64,000 nucleotides of DNA. Origin: Tricholoma matsutake. Its lineage: Eukaryota > Basidiomycota > Agaricomycetes > Agaricales > Tricholomataceae. The stretch is from the NCBI GenBank assembly GCA_026075535.2, contig AP026539.1, positions 1,178,001 through 1,242,000 on the forward strand, given 5' to 3'. Both the position numbers and the translations under genes were made by a program. Of this stretch, positions 1 to 10,775 are shown in pieces (positions within the stretch are counted from its first letter, which is position 1; the number at the start of each line of letters is the position of its first letter). Below the pieces are notes generated by a model that was not told the origin of the DNA, searched no databases, and saw nothing but the letters and a program-made list of their open reading frames with translations.

Positions 1-887
1 AACTACACCAGCTATGACATCTGCCGTGATCAGGACTCAATGAACCCCTGCACACACTGCGATGTTATGGTTCTTTCGACAGAAATGGGTCCAGGTGCTC
101 ACCCATATTGGTATGCTCGTGTTCTCGGCATATTCCATGCGAAGGTAATCCACATCGGGCCAGAAGCTCAGAATCATTCCATTCAGCATATGGAGTTTCT
201 TTGGGTTCGGTGGTTTGGCATGGAACCAGGCTATCGTTGGGGTTTCAAAACTGCAAGATTGCCAAAGATTGGATTTGTACCTGATACTGATGAAGGCGCT
301 TTTGGATTCCTAGATCCCTCTCTTGTTATCAGAGGCTGCCACCTTGTACCCTGCTTGGCTAATGGCCACACATCAGGCCTATTACATACCTCAACCCTCA
401 CTGCTGCATGTTGCCCAGATGAATCGGAAGATTGGGCAAACTATTATGTAATGATGTAGGTTGCTACTTGTTACCGTATGCACTGCAAGAAATAACATCA
501 GCCACCTTTGTTGACAGGGACATGTTTATGCAATATGCTGGTGGCAGAGTTGGCCATGCAGCAGCCACTGAAATCCAAACCAGTAACGACAATGATGCAA
601 TGGAAGTTGACGATGACACTTTCATGGTGGATGCTGATCAAGTGAGAAATGACCCTGAGCTCAAGGATAGTCAGCTGCTGGATGAGCTACAACGTGTCAT
701 TGAGGGGGAAATGGCTGGTGATTGGGAGGTTGAAGATCTCATGGATGATGATAATGGTGAGGCAGATGATGTCAGTGGGGAAGATGATGGGAATACTACA
801 TCTGAGGCTGACAGCAAAGAGGAAGATTTTGGTCCAGATGATGGAGAAGATGAACTTGAGTACAATACCCGATATGGAGCACTTTAG
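1..887 (+). pseudogene. C-terminal part of a Plavaka/KDZ-like transposon-encoded protein
   Basis: The frame is open at the window edge, so the gene starts upstream. Residues around YWYARVLGIFHA, MEFLWVRWFG and FGFLDPSLVIRGCHL are the conserved tail seen in large basidiomycete transposon proteins of the Plavaka/KDZ type (family knowledge, not searched). The frame stops at 457-459 just after WANYY and resumes in another frame at FVDRDMFMQY (about 508). No GT..AG pair I tried joins the two in phase, so a frameshift is more likely than an intron. The last 100 residues are very acidic (runs of D and E) and end at 885-887, as is common for these proteins. The exact transposon family is inferred from motif style. 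Confidence 0.6.
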
Positions 888-1243
888 CCTGCAAGTGAAT
901 CATGTATTGGTGTGTAGTTAGTGGTCCTACTAGGTGTTATGATGCTACTCTGTACATTCAGAAGGGCCCTATCATCTCCGTTCTGCCACAGTGAATGTAG
1001 CCGCTGGAACTATTGAGACCTGGTGAAGATGAAATTGTGTCGAAATGCATTCCTATGGAGTCCGACTGCAGGCTGATTCCAACATGAAGCACATTCTTTT
1101 ATGTTGATTGATGGAATATGTATGTATACTATACTGTTTATGAAATCGAGTACTTTGTGGTGATTATCTGAATAGAAATACAACAGAAGGGATAGAAGAT
1201 AAAGGCAAGGAATTTAGATCCAGTGTTTCAGATGAATGGCCAA
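888..1243. other. Intergenic, nothing recognised
   Basis: AT-rich sequence between the transposon gene tail and the first MITE. I see no coding frame with conserved character and no clear repeat. Confidence 0.5.
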
Positions 1244-1245
1244 TA

Positions 1246-1859
1246 CAGTTGATATTTTCATAATGCATAACGTAATCATGCATAATTCTAATAATGCATG
1301 GCATTTGCATTGGAACCATGGTGGTACGCAGGGATATGGGGTCCATAATGCATATTGGATAATGCATAACCCCAAAGGATGAATTATGCATTATGAAATT
1401 GAAAATCTGGCAGCATGGCACATAAATTTCAGTATTGTGACTCCATTTCTTTGACTGATTAGGACTAATAGGAGATATTTGTACAACATTAGTGTGATTC
1501 AATCTCAATTTGGGGTGTCACATTGCTTTTAGTCAAATTCTGTGCAGTTCTGGTCAGAAGCAATGTGCTGGGAGTTACCAACTCCATTTCCCACGATGTT
1601 GTACATATGCTTGGTATGCAGAATAAGTATGCAATGATGTGTCAAGGCCAATTTTTTGGCATCTTATACTATAACAATTGCAGACCTTGGAATGATCAAG
1701 AAATGAACAGTAAGGGAGGCAATTTCCAAGCAATATCGGTCACCATATTGGGAAATGTCATGCATGTCACAATATGTGACACTTTCTGTCATGCATAATT
1801 CTCATAATGCATTGCCGCATGGCTGGTCCCGATGCTATGCATTATGAGAACATCAACTG
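1246..1859. mobile_element. TA-flanked MITE with about 27-bp terminal inverted repeats (Tc1/mariner-like)
   Basis: The left end reads CAGTTGATATTTTCATAATG and the right end is its inverse with two or three changes (CAGTTGATGTTCTCATAATG on the other strand). Both ends abut the dinucleotide TA (1244-1245 and 1860-1861), the target duplication of Tc1/mariner elements. CAGTTGA is also a familiar start for that superfamily. The 614-bp interior has no transposase frame and holds several further copies of the palindromic core ATAATGCAT (about 1258-1397 and 1797-1847), so it can fold extensively. Non-autonomous status follows from the size and lack of an ORF. Confidence 0.7.
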
Positions 1860-1878
1860 TACTACATGGATATTAGAG

Positions 1879-2240
1879 ATCACGAAGAATTATTTGATGC
1901 AGACTACAACCCTGACCGAAAAGCTAAGGAAAGACAACTCCACTGGAGTATGAAAAGGAGTGAATGGTGCACTGTATATACACTGACTACAGGGAACCTT
2001 TATGCCACATCACTGAGAGGCAAGTAACAAAACACGGGGTACTTCATAGATGCTGAAAATCACGAAGAATGATTTGATGCAGACTACAACCCTGACCGCG
2101 CATATGCAGCTGTCTAGCTAACGATAGGAAAAGGACAACTTGACTGTAGTGTAAAAAGGAATGAACAGCGCACTGTACATACGCTGACTACAGGGAACCT
2201 TCGATACATCACCCTGAAAGGCAAGTAACAAAACACGGGT
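1879..2240. repeat. Two-copy direct repeat, period 180 bp
   Basis: Copy 1 (1879-2040) and copy 2 (2059-2240) both start ATCACGAAGAAT and end with CAAGTAACAAAACACGGG. They differ by point changes and by about 20 extra bases in copy 2 (near 2098-2120). Function unknown; it lies directly between the MITE and the Crinkler-kinase gene, so it could be part of the 5' region of that gene. Confidence 0.75.
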
Positions 2241-2575
2241 GCTTGTCCGACATATCTTGTTGTCGATCTAAATGTAATTGGGATTACAAGCTATCACAGA
2301 GCATCTCTCGGTGGATACATATGTACAAATAGGGCAGGAGCATCGCACACTCTGTTGGTTTCACTGATGTTGCCTGACGAACCGCTACGGCCTTCATCTA
2401 AGTCTTTCGCGCTCTCATTTCTCAACAACATCCTCTCGCTGGTGTCGTTGATACCGCAAAGGGTAGCTTTTTCCATCGGGCAAGAAAAGGCGATAACGCA
2501 TCAACACAGCCTCCAGCCAAGGACGCCAACACCCTTTCCCCACACTCGTCCACACCTGACCAAGCGGAGGCCGCT

Positions 2576-4565
2576 ATGAATCTCGGTGATGACGATCTTC
2601 GGCTTCTCTGCGTTATCGAAGGCGAAACCGAGGTGTTTCCAATTGATATCGAAGGGCCATCGTGGCGCAATCCTAAGTTTATGGTGGGCGACCTCAAGAA
2701 GAAAATACAAGAGGAGCGAAAAGATGATTCATTAACCGGCGGTGGTGCCCACAGCCTAGTACTCTGGAAGGTGCGTGCTATCGAAGAGTTGCGGTCTCAG
2801 ATTATATGGCTTACTTGTCATCTTTGCAGCCCAAAGAGGGGATTTCTATCAATCTGAAACCGAAACAGACTCTGCCCGGCCGTGTCGCGTCTATTAGGGA
2901 ATCTGGGGAAGAACTAGACCCTGGGGATAGCATCTTAACCGTCTTCCCAGACCAACCTCCCCTCGATCGTTTACATATTGTTGTACGGAAACCGGATACT
3001 GGTGAGTGACGGTGATTTTCCATGGCTGAACACTGCTGATAGTTTCTTGCCTCAAATCACTTACCGTTCCAATTGCCCTCATGACCGCGTTGCTTCTGTT
3101 GTCGTCTCAGTTAAACCGGAGAAGCGTCTGTCTTCCTCTCCACATCCCGAAGAGCCATCACTCAAACTGCATCGGGCAACCTACTTCGCCCATTTTCCCA
3201 ATACAGCGCCATCCACGCTTGCGCATCCATCCGAATTCTCAAACATTCAAAATAATCCTACCACTCTCATGTTCTGCAACCGTCCACGGACAGTTAACTC
3301 TACACCAATTACGCTTCTACACCCCATCTTCGGGGAGTTTGTAGACGACTGCAAGGATCATCCCTTAGACCCCCAAATGGCCTGCTTTGCACTCGAGCTT
3401 GCGACGGAAATGTGTAAATTTTACCCGGGCGAGGATGATCGCGCACTGGCATTTCGTGAGTTGATCTGGGAACGATTGGGGATCAAGTTGGAAGCTGCGA
3501 AAGTGGCAGGCACGGGATTCGACACTGACGGTCACGCTTCAGTTGGATTCTATGTATATGTCAACACTGAGTGTAAGAATGAGATTGGCAGTACGGTTGC
3601 TGATCCATGCATCCAGTCTGCCATATACTATCATCACCACACGAAGTATGTGGTTGGCAAAGTGCAAAATTCCAGATTTCCGTGTTTACATCTTTATTAT
3701 TTTGGTAAGGAGTTCCTCCATTCAGATGCCCCCTTGTTTAGTTGATATTGATGCTCTTTAAGGATCCCATCTTGGTTTTGCAGGATCGGCTTTTAGCGAT
3801 CGTGTGCATTACGAGCCTCTCTCAACCCTGATTCCTTTTTGGTTTTCCCCTCATGACACAGACATGCTCGATACCATTACACGCTTCTTTAGTGCGTTCA
3901 AAAATGCTGCATCGAAGTTAAAGACCTATTACATGGAACTCCCGACCCAGCCATCCACCGTGTTCGCCACCGACGAAGCACGATTCCCTTATCCGACTAC
4001 GTTTACCCACCTGCGGACCCACGTCAACGCTCCCTTAAAACTTGACCACCAGCCGATACCGGGCAAATTACTGTACGTCGGATGGACCGCGGACCAACCT
4101 GTGGTAGTCAAATTTGTACGAAGCTACTCCAAGGATTTGCATGAACACTGTGCCTTTAAAGATCTCGCACCCGCTCTCCTTGGATTCGAGAAGCTCGCCG
4201 GCAACTGGTTTATGGTAGTGATGGAATATATGGAGAGTTACAAGATTCTTTCTACTTTGGAGGACCTCGTGCCTATATCTACGCAGCTTCGACAAATGGT
4301 TACGGAGCTTGTCACCTCGTTCCATGACCAGAACTTTGTTCACGGTGACATACGGGATAGCAATTTGCTAGTATGCATGGAGGACGGAAAGCTGCAGATG
4401 AAGTTGATTGACTTTGATTGGGGAGGGAGGGAAGGTGAGGTACAGTATCCGGTTCTCATTAACAACTGCACTGTTCATCGCCCACTGGCTGTGGTTGGCG
4501 GCCAGCTGATCAAGAGGGAGCATGATTTGCAGATGGTTGAGAATATTTTATCAGGTCTTCCTTGA
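2576..4565 (+). CDS. Crinkler (CRN)-type ubiquitin-like header fused to a protein kinase-like domain
   Basis: Four exons, 2576-2770, 2830-3001, 3111-3704 and 3784-4565, total 1743 nt and 580 residues; the three introns (59, 109, 79 bp) have GT..AG ends and join in phase. Residues about 7-122 match the Crinkler N-terminal ubiquitin-like header of fungi and oomycetes (LRLLCVIEGE, VGDLKKKIQEE, LVLWK, VVRKP). A middle region (about 123-410) is typical of basidiomycete kinases of this class. The kinase part shows VVVKF (Lys near 430), HGDIRDSN (507-514) and IDFDWGG (Asp near 530), so the main catalytic residues are kept. The C-lobe is short, as in related fungal proteins. Crinkler-header kinases are proposed effectors in symbiosis, pathogenesis or inter-organism conflict; the target is unknown. 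No secretion signal is visible. CpG content is far higher than in the surrounding transposons, which argues for a live, unmethylated gene. Start chosen at the first ATG before the header; it lacks in-frame upstream alternatives of note. Confidence 0.85.
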
Positions 4566-4649
4566 TCTTGTATGGTTGTGCATCCGAGTTTCAAATTCAG
4601 CAGGCAATGTTTCGCTTGTGTTCGTGCTCCGTGATGTCTTTTAATGTTC

Positions 4650-4655
4650 AATAAA
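4650..4655 (+). terminator. Candidate polyadenylation signal of the Crinkler-kinase gene
   Basis: AATAAA lies 85 bp after the stop codon in T-rich sequence. Position fits a fungal 3' end; cleavage site not determinable here. Confidence 0.4.
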
Positions 4656-4860
4656 TCGGTGCAGATGTAAATATCAATATTTTCGTGCACGTGTAGGACG
4701 AGAAGTGGATTGTCGGTGCCCCGAATATATTTTCGTTATAGGGAATTTTGGACATGGTACCCCATCCTCTGAAACAGGTGCGATAGAAACCCAAAACTAC
4801 TCACTGCTTTTCCCAACAACCAACCGCCATCCAACCCCGACGCGACCATAGCCCCCATAC

Positions 4861-5918
4861 ATGGACGTAACAATGGCAGCACTGAGAACTGGCCTAGCAG
4901 GCATGGTGACAGAACAAACAGACAGGGTGGTCGCAGTGCAGCTGATAAAGAGAACCAGCCTACTAGAGGTGAGTGACTACCAAACTACAGAAATCCGACG
5001 TTCCTTACCAGTTGATGTTCCCGATTGATTTTCAAGGTGATCGCGCTAACACAGCAAGTCGAGATGAAGATGATGATGACGGTGGTGAGGAAAGCAATGT
5101 GCAGTCCACGTGTCAGGCAGTTGGTCAAGGGTTACATATGGACAGAGAGCGACGTGTCAATCCAGGTGCTGGAAATGATCGTAGTTCTGAGGAACGACAT
5201 GTGCCCCCAAGAACCATTCATGATGTGGCCAGAGTTCCAAAACCTAAAGGCCATGCAGGTAAGGATTGGTCAATCCCAGTAGCGATGGGACTTGCAGGAA
5301 CTACGAAGAAGAAGGCAAAATATAGTCAGTTGCTTGTGAGTGTAACAAAATATTTGAAGAATTCACAGTGACGAAGTGGTGGCATAGCGTGATATCCGTG
5401 AAGTATCCCACAATGCACGACTTCCTTGGCAAGAACCTTGGGACAATATTCCTGCAGCTGACAAAGTGAGGTTCTTTGCAGTCATGAGTTTTGCTATCCG
5501 AGACACCAGTTGACATGAATCATTTACCAGATCCCAGTGCCGTGAACGTCACCCAATCCTCGCCACCTTTCACAATGACTGGGCAACAGAAGCCATTACT
5601 CGACAGTACTTCGGAAACAAGAGAAAGACTCACTATAAACATGGATCAATGGCTGTGCCAGAGAAATACACCTATCTCGCTGACAATGCAGCAAAACACG
5701 ACCAATCTAAATCTCGAAAGCCCAAGGCAGCCGCCGTTCGTGAGGCACACAGGAGAGCAAAAGTGCAGAAGAAAGCCAAGTCGATGAGAAGACAGCGAGA
5801 GATCGACGATGCAGCCATGGATCAAGATGATCAAGATGGAGCTCCAGATGGCGACTGTGGTGAAGGAACATCGAAAGATGGTGGGATGGATGAGGATGAG
5901 GATGAGATGTATGAGTGA
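4861..5918 (+). pseudogene. Unrecognised fungal protein with two nonsense codons
   Basis: Exons can be placed at 4861-4968, 5037-5258, 5298-5335 and 5369-5918, with GT..AG introns of 68, 39 and 33 bp joining in phase. The last exon then runs in one frame to the stop at 5916-5918 except for TAG at 5385-5387 and TGA at 5511-5513. The TGA sits at a place where Tyr/Arg-type residues would fit; the reading frame on both sides is coherent (VRFFAVMSFAIRDT before, NDWATEAITRQYFGNKRK after). The tail is basic, then acidic (DEDEDE). I recognise the style of a repeated Agaricomycete hypothetical protein but can give no function. Short introns 2 and 3 are less sure. CpG content is still high here, so decay is recent or of a different kind than in the transposons. 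Confidence 0.6.
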
Positions 5919-6490
5919 AGGGAGCTCACGAGGGTGGTAATCGACAGGTGCGATTTGCATCCACGGGATCAAAACGTTTGGCGGGTTTAATGCGGGCGTG
6001 ACCTAGGGACTTTGCCAGTTTGAATTCTCCTGATGGCTGTGCCAGTGTGCCTCTCACCGAGCGCTCGAGCATCCAGATCAATTATCTATTGTATACGTAG
6101 CCTCCCCAATACAGTACTACTGTCCAATACTATACTTTTCTGGTTGCTATATTGGTCTGATTTTGAACCAAATAATAGATGAAAATGAACCTCTGCAAAC
6201 AACCTATCAAAATCAACCAGTGAGGTGTTGATTATCAGCGAAAAACGGCCGAAATTTTCGGTAGGTTGAAAGCGGTCAATTTAGGTTGTTTATCAACCAG
6301 CCCAAATATAGGTTGTATATTCGACCTAGTAGGAGGATTATCATCCAGCGGCTGGTTGAAAATAACCCTAAATTAGATTGAAATGTTAGTTGATTTTCAA
6401 CTAAGCGGAACCTCATAGTGGTACATAGCATATTCTTTCAGGTATATTGATATATAGTTGTTTGCCCACGAAACACTGAGTGTATTCTTT
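5919..6490. other. Intergenic, no gene seen
   Basis: AT-rich, with several short direct and inverted copies of GGTTGA/TCAACC between 6180 and 6410. No frame with coding character. Confidence 0.4.
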
Positions 6491-7359
6491 CAAGAGGATG
6501 TACATCAGTTACAATAGCAACAAATTTTGATGTCTCTATTAGAATGGTCCAAAACAGCTATCCTCTTTTCCTTCACCAAGTTCACCATGCCTCCAGTCAT
6601 ATGTAACTGTACAATTTGCTGCACAAAAACCATCTTCATCAATGATGTTGAACAGCCAGGCTATGTTGATGGTTCTACCCATTTGAAGCATGAGAAACAG
6701 GATAAAGATAAATGGCCTGTGTCACAACTGGCAAAGGGAAAGCAGCAATCATCATCCCCAAGCCCATCACCAAAATGTTCTAGAGCTTCTAATTCTCCCA
6801 CAGGTAAGGGCTAAGGGGTTGATTGTTATTGTTAGATCCAGACTAATATACTAATTATGCAGATATCAACTTTTCTACAGTACTTATCACAAAGATGATC
6901 TGTCTCCTTGTCATCTGGCTCCACAATAGAGCTGGTGTGAGTCATTCTGTCACCAACAAAATTCTACAAGGATTTCAACTTATTATTTCTGTGACTCTCT
7001 CTATTGTTGGGGTTGCTCTTTCATCATCTGGACTCAATGTCAAGCTTCCAAACATCCAACTCCCTCATGATGTCTGCACAGCATATCGGCTCCACTGCTC
7101 AGAGTCAGAAATCATCCAGACAGCATGCTGCCCCAAGTGCTTTTCCTCTTTTCTCATCCTATTCCTTGGAAATGTCAGTGGAAGCCATCCCCAAGATCAC
7201 AATCCTGTAACACAAACCTCTGGACATCTCAGAATACTCCAAATGGTCCTAAATGGGTCCCATGTTGTCTATACCTTTGATTCTTGGCTTCAGTTCTTAT
7301 TATCTTCCAAGGTCACTGAAGACAGCCTTCATGAGACTTTCAACCACCACAGAAGCCAT
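6491..7359 (+). pseudogene. 5' part of a CACTA/Tnp2-type transposase gene (fragment)
   Basis: This stretch is a close copy of the first part of the transposase gene on the minus strand at 33200-34060. The protein starts at 6587 with MPPVICNCTIC and runs to about 6804, where GTAAGG begins the same intron as in the longer copy; the next part (6895-7352) carries matching RAGVSHSVTNKILQG and SGLNVKLPNIQL stretches. It is cut at 7359 by the hAT-like element, and only CCACCAGC (10366-10373) of the rest remains after that element before the gypsy LTR. It is inactive. Confidence 0.75.
7352..7359. repeat. 8-bp target-site duplication, left (outer hAT-like element)
   Basis: GAAGCCAT here is repeated exactly at 10358-10365, directly outside the inverted ends of the element. 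Confidence 0.8.
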
Positions 7360-7785
7360 TAGGGCACGGCACAGGTAACCCTCAGGTATATGTCCTCATA
7401 CCCTTACCCATACCTGTGAACACCATACCCGCATGGGTATGGGTACAGTGTTACTGTGGGTTTCCATGGGTTACCCATGGTTATATATGGGTTTCGAGAA
7501 GAATACCTATTTTAATAATTTATTATACTAAACTAAGTTAATAGAAACCCCCTCACTTAGTGTTTTAAGGTCCGGTTCGGTCCAGTTTTTCGACCCCAAG
7601 ATGGGCAACCGGCAACCGCAACCGGTTGCAACTGGTGCCCAACTTAGAGCAACTGCAACCAAACTGACTAGGACTGGTCCTAGTCAGTTCGGTTGCCCTC
7701 GAAAAACTGGTTGCCACCAGTTTTTCCAGCAATTTTCAATACATATTTTAATTTTACTATATATTAAATACAACTAATTACAACA

Positions 7786-7820
7786 CACCCTGCGAGCAGG
7801 TGCTCGCAGCGGTGGGGTGT
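7786..7820. repeat. GAGCAG-type hairpin, copy 1 of 4
   Basis: A stem with core CGAGCAGGTGCTCG inside CACCCTG..GGTGGGGTG. Related copies lie at 8291-8323, 9654-9690 and 9735-9774; the first two are in the inner hAT-like element and the last two in the outer one. Confidence 0.55.
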
Positions 7821-8176
7821 TGCTAATAGAAAGAAAGAAAGAAAAAGAGCGAACAACACCTGTAAGGTGCATCCGTCACAACGAAAGAAAGAAAAGAAAA
7901 AGAAAAAAGAACCCACAGACTCGCATTTGCAGTGAGAGCGGGGCATCGTACATTGTCCTGGGTATTCGTTATGGTCAGCCCCATTGTTCATTGTCCCTGC
8001 ATTGTCATTTGTCATCCTCGTGTTGTCGTCCATCATCCCCGTGTTGTTGTCCCGGTGCTGGCATTCGTTGTCTCCTCCCTGTCGCCACCCTCCCGTTTTT
8101 GCTGTCGTTGTTGTCTTCTCCCTGTCATCCTCCCTGTTCGCGTTCTTGTTTGTTGTCCCCCCATGGTCGTCAGCAC

Positions 8177-8243
8177 GGTGGCATGGTGGTGCTGTGATGT
8201 GGCGGCGTGGTGGTGCTGTGACGTGGCAGCATGGCGGTGTGTT
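8177..8243. repeat. Minisatellite, about 24-bp unit
   Basis: Units resembling GTGGTGCTGTGACGTGGC recur two to three times inside the inner hAT-like element. The frames that cross it are low-complexity and not treated as genes. Confidence 0.5.
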
Positions 8244-8885
8244 GGTGCCACATTGTTGTGTTGTTGTCATCATCCAGAAACGGGACCCGTTGCCACCCTG
8301 CGAGCAGAGGCTCACAGCGGTGACGTAGGGCATGGGTATGGTGAGGGCCCAGGTGAGTTGCATCATGTCTAGGTGACTATAAGGGCAACCTAAGCCTCTA
8401 GCAAAGGGAAATCCGAAGTTAAAATTATACTACATAATACAGGCATTGGGGGCGCACCTAGCAAAGGGAAATCTGAAGAGAAAACTCTAAGGATCCCCTT
8501 GCTGATGCCCAGTATATGTGAAGACGACAAAAATCAAATATAACCTAAAAATAGAAAAAGGCGGAGATAGGCGGATCAAGGCCGCCGAATGACATCATAC
8601 CAAGGGGTATGTGTCGGAAGGGGTACTCCGCCTCTAAATATAAAAGTGTCAACATATACAAACATGATAGCAAGGGAAAATTAGTAATAAAATCTGGAAA
8701 AATCATAGAAAATGAAGAATAGAAGGAAATGAGGTGGGGAAAAATATGGGACGAACATAAAAAATAGGAAAAACACACAGGGCACCCCCTTAGTCCCCTT
8801 ACAGTGACGTCATTTGCAAAAGAGACACTACAAAAAGAATTATTAGTAATTGAAATAAGATTAAACAAAAAAATCATACCCGATG

Positions 8886-8914
8886 GCCCAAACAATGCTG
8901 GTCATCGTTTGGGC
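8886..8914. repeat. GCCCAAAC hairpin, copy 1 of 3
   Basis: GCCCAAACAATG pairs with CATCGTTTGGGC across five bases. Copies with the same stem are at 9916-9949 and 10087-10117; each follows an A-rich tract with ACTTAC or ATTACC just before it. Confidence 0.6.
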
Positions 8915-10373
8915 TGTCTGCTTTGCATTTGTTCGTTGGCAGTGGTTTTGGGGCAGGTGGTGTGCATGTGTTGATGGTGGTGGTGGATGGATGGGATGGG
9001 AGTTGTGGGAGTTGTTTGTTGTTGTGGGAGTCATCTGGCAATGGTGCCACTTTTCTTTTTTTCAGGAGCACATGACCACATGGTCTGTGCACGGCCACAG
9101 GGTATATAAGTACCCGCCAAATAACTACCCCAACTTGTCCCACTGCATGTAATTGTAGTGTAATGTAGTGTAACCATATGATAAATAGTTATGATTAGTA
9201 CTTATGTTAGTTATAATTTCTTACTTCTAAGCAGGTACATAGTACATTGTATATACTGTGAGAAAACCGGTTGCAACCGATTGCAACTGGTTTTGTAATG
9301 GTTTTTAAATATTTTCAAAACAAGGCAACTGGCAACCGGACTGAGCTCGAAAGTAAGCAACTGCAACCAAAAAATGGACCAGACCATGTGTCAGTTCAGT
9401 TCGGTCTTTGGTCTTTTCCCAGTCCTATGGACTGGACCTTTAAACACTACCCTCACTCGCGTTTGGAGCAAGGGAGGGGGTGGTGGACCTATTCTAATAA
9501 ATAAATTACTTTAAATTAATATAGAAAACCCCCCTCCACATTTCAAGTGAGGGAGGGGGTGGTGGTGCCTAGAGTCAATGAAAACAAAACAAAAACCCCC
9601 CCATCTCATGTTTGGAGCAAGGGAGGGGTGCCTGTAGTTGTTGATACCTGTTTCCACCCCACGAGCAGTTGCTTGTGGCAGCAGTGGGGTCCTCAGGTCC
9701 TCCTCCTGGTCATTGTTGTCATTCCACCTGCTATCCACCCCACGAGCAGTTGCTCATGAGGCTGGGGCGGGTGGTGTGCCATCGTGACGTGGCAGTGTTG
9801 GCGTGGGGTCGTTCTGTGTGAACTCCTCATTCTGAGGGAATTCCAACCTAGGAGATGAAAGAAACAAAATAGTTAGTTTACAAAAAAAGAAATGAACAAA
9901 AAAAAAAATTACCATGGGCCCAAACGACACAATCACATTGTTTGGGCCCGGGTGATGTGGCACTGTTGGGTGTGTGTCATTAGCTGTCATCATCCATCAT
10001 TATCAGTAGTTTAGAACCTGAAAAAGAAGAAACATAATCAATTAGTCTAAAAAAACAAGAAATAAAACACTAAAAAACTTACTATAGGCCCAAACGATGA
10101 TTCACATCATTTGGGCCATGCTATGGTGGTGGTTGGATTGTTGTATAGTTTAGAATTAGATGTGTCATGAGTGTTCAACAAAGTCAGATGATTACTCACC
10201 TGACCAAAATCCGGGTACTGGCATACCCACACATACCCATAACACTGTGGAAAGGGTACGGTGTTGCCTGGGTATGGCAATCCCATACCCGTACCCATAC
10301 CCATGCATACCCATGACCGGAAACACATGGTGTTACCTGTACCCATGCCATGCCCTAGAAGCCATCCACCAGC

Positions 10374-10775
10374 TGTTAGGAAACTGCCCCATTACCTAAT
10401 AATATTTTATTTTATTTTATTATGTTGAATTACACTACATTATGCCAAATGACACTACACTTTGATAGCATGAGAATTGTATTTTGCATGCGTCAATATG
10501 TACATGTGTGTATGGGCATGTATGGGCATGTCAATGTACAATATATGTAACATAGTATATAAACCCTAAATATACACCTAGGGGATGGCAGTTGTGTTCT
10601 TTTAGGTATTCCACCTATGCTTGTGGTGCAAAACACCTTTCTCAACCAACTCATCTATAAATAACCCCATGCATCAGAACCATCAATTCCCCCATCACAT
10701 GTGTGGATCCCGCCCCCTTCTTGTAGAGAGAACCCACATGGTCTTAGCTAGCAGATAGTGGGTGTTGCCCTAACA
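10374..10775 (+). repeat. 5' LTR of the Ty3/gypsy element
   Basis: 402 bp, starts TGTTAGGAAACTG and ends GCCCTAACA. It aligns along its length with the 3' LTR, including GTATATAAAC (about 10555), a TATA-like signal, and CTATAAATAACCCC near 10649. Both sets of TATA-like sequences also occur in the 3' LTR, so they may drive the element transcript. Confidence 0.85.

Larger units (their letters stand above)
7558..9449. mobile_element. Inner hAT-like element nested in the outer one
   Basis: The 1892-bp element starts TAGTGTTTTAAGGTCC and ends with the inverse of TAGTGTTTAAAGGTCC. The 8-bp duplication CCCTCACT is exact at 7550-7557 and 9450-9457. Sub-terminal regions on both sides are rich in CAACCGG/CCGGTTG-like units (7575-7735 and 9263-9400), possible transposase-binding arrays. 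The interior (7830-8370) is compositionally skewed with purine-rich runs and a minisatellite; I see no transposase. Confidence 0.8.
7360..10357. mobile_element. Outer hAT-like non-autonomous element
   Basis: The 2998-bp element starts TAGGGCACGGCA and ends with the inverse of TAGGGCATGGCA; an 8-bp duplication GAAGCCAT flanks it. Eight-base duplications and TAGGG-type ends are hallmarks of the hAT superfamily. Sequence next to both ends is rich in the pentamer-like unit ACCCAT/ATGGGT (7395-7495 and 10215-10350). No transposase frame is present. It inserted into the CACTA fragment and later received the inner element at 7558. The C-rich, G-rich interior yields only low-complexity frames. Confidence 0.8.

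Noticed and set aside
671..865. Ser-rich minus-strand frame
   Set aside because: It is the shadow of the acidic Asp/Glu tail on the plus strand.
2355..2579. Short plus-strand frame upstream of the Crinkler-kinase
   Set aside because: Ends at the start of the real gene in another frame; more likely 5' untranslated sequence.
3081..3344. Alternative exon 3 frame after a 41-bp intron at 3002-3042
   Set aside because: It stops at 3344 and leaves out the conserved middle region; the 109-bp intron keeps the frame.
7764..8372. Long frames on both strands in the inner hAT-like element (His/Thr-rich, Val-rich)
   Set aside because: They cross a minisatellite and purine-rich runs; composition is low-complexity and no conserved motif exists.
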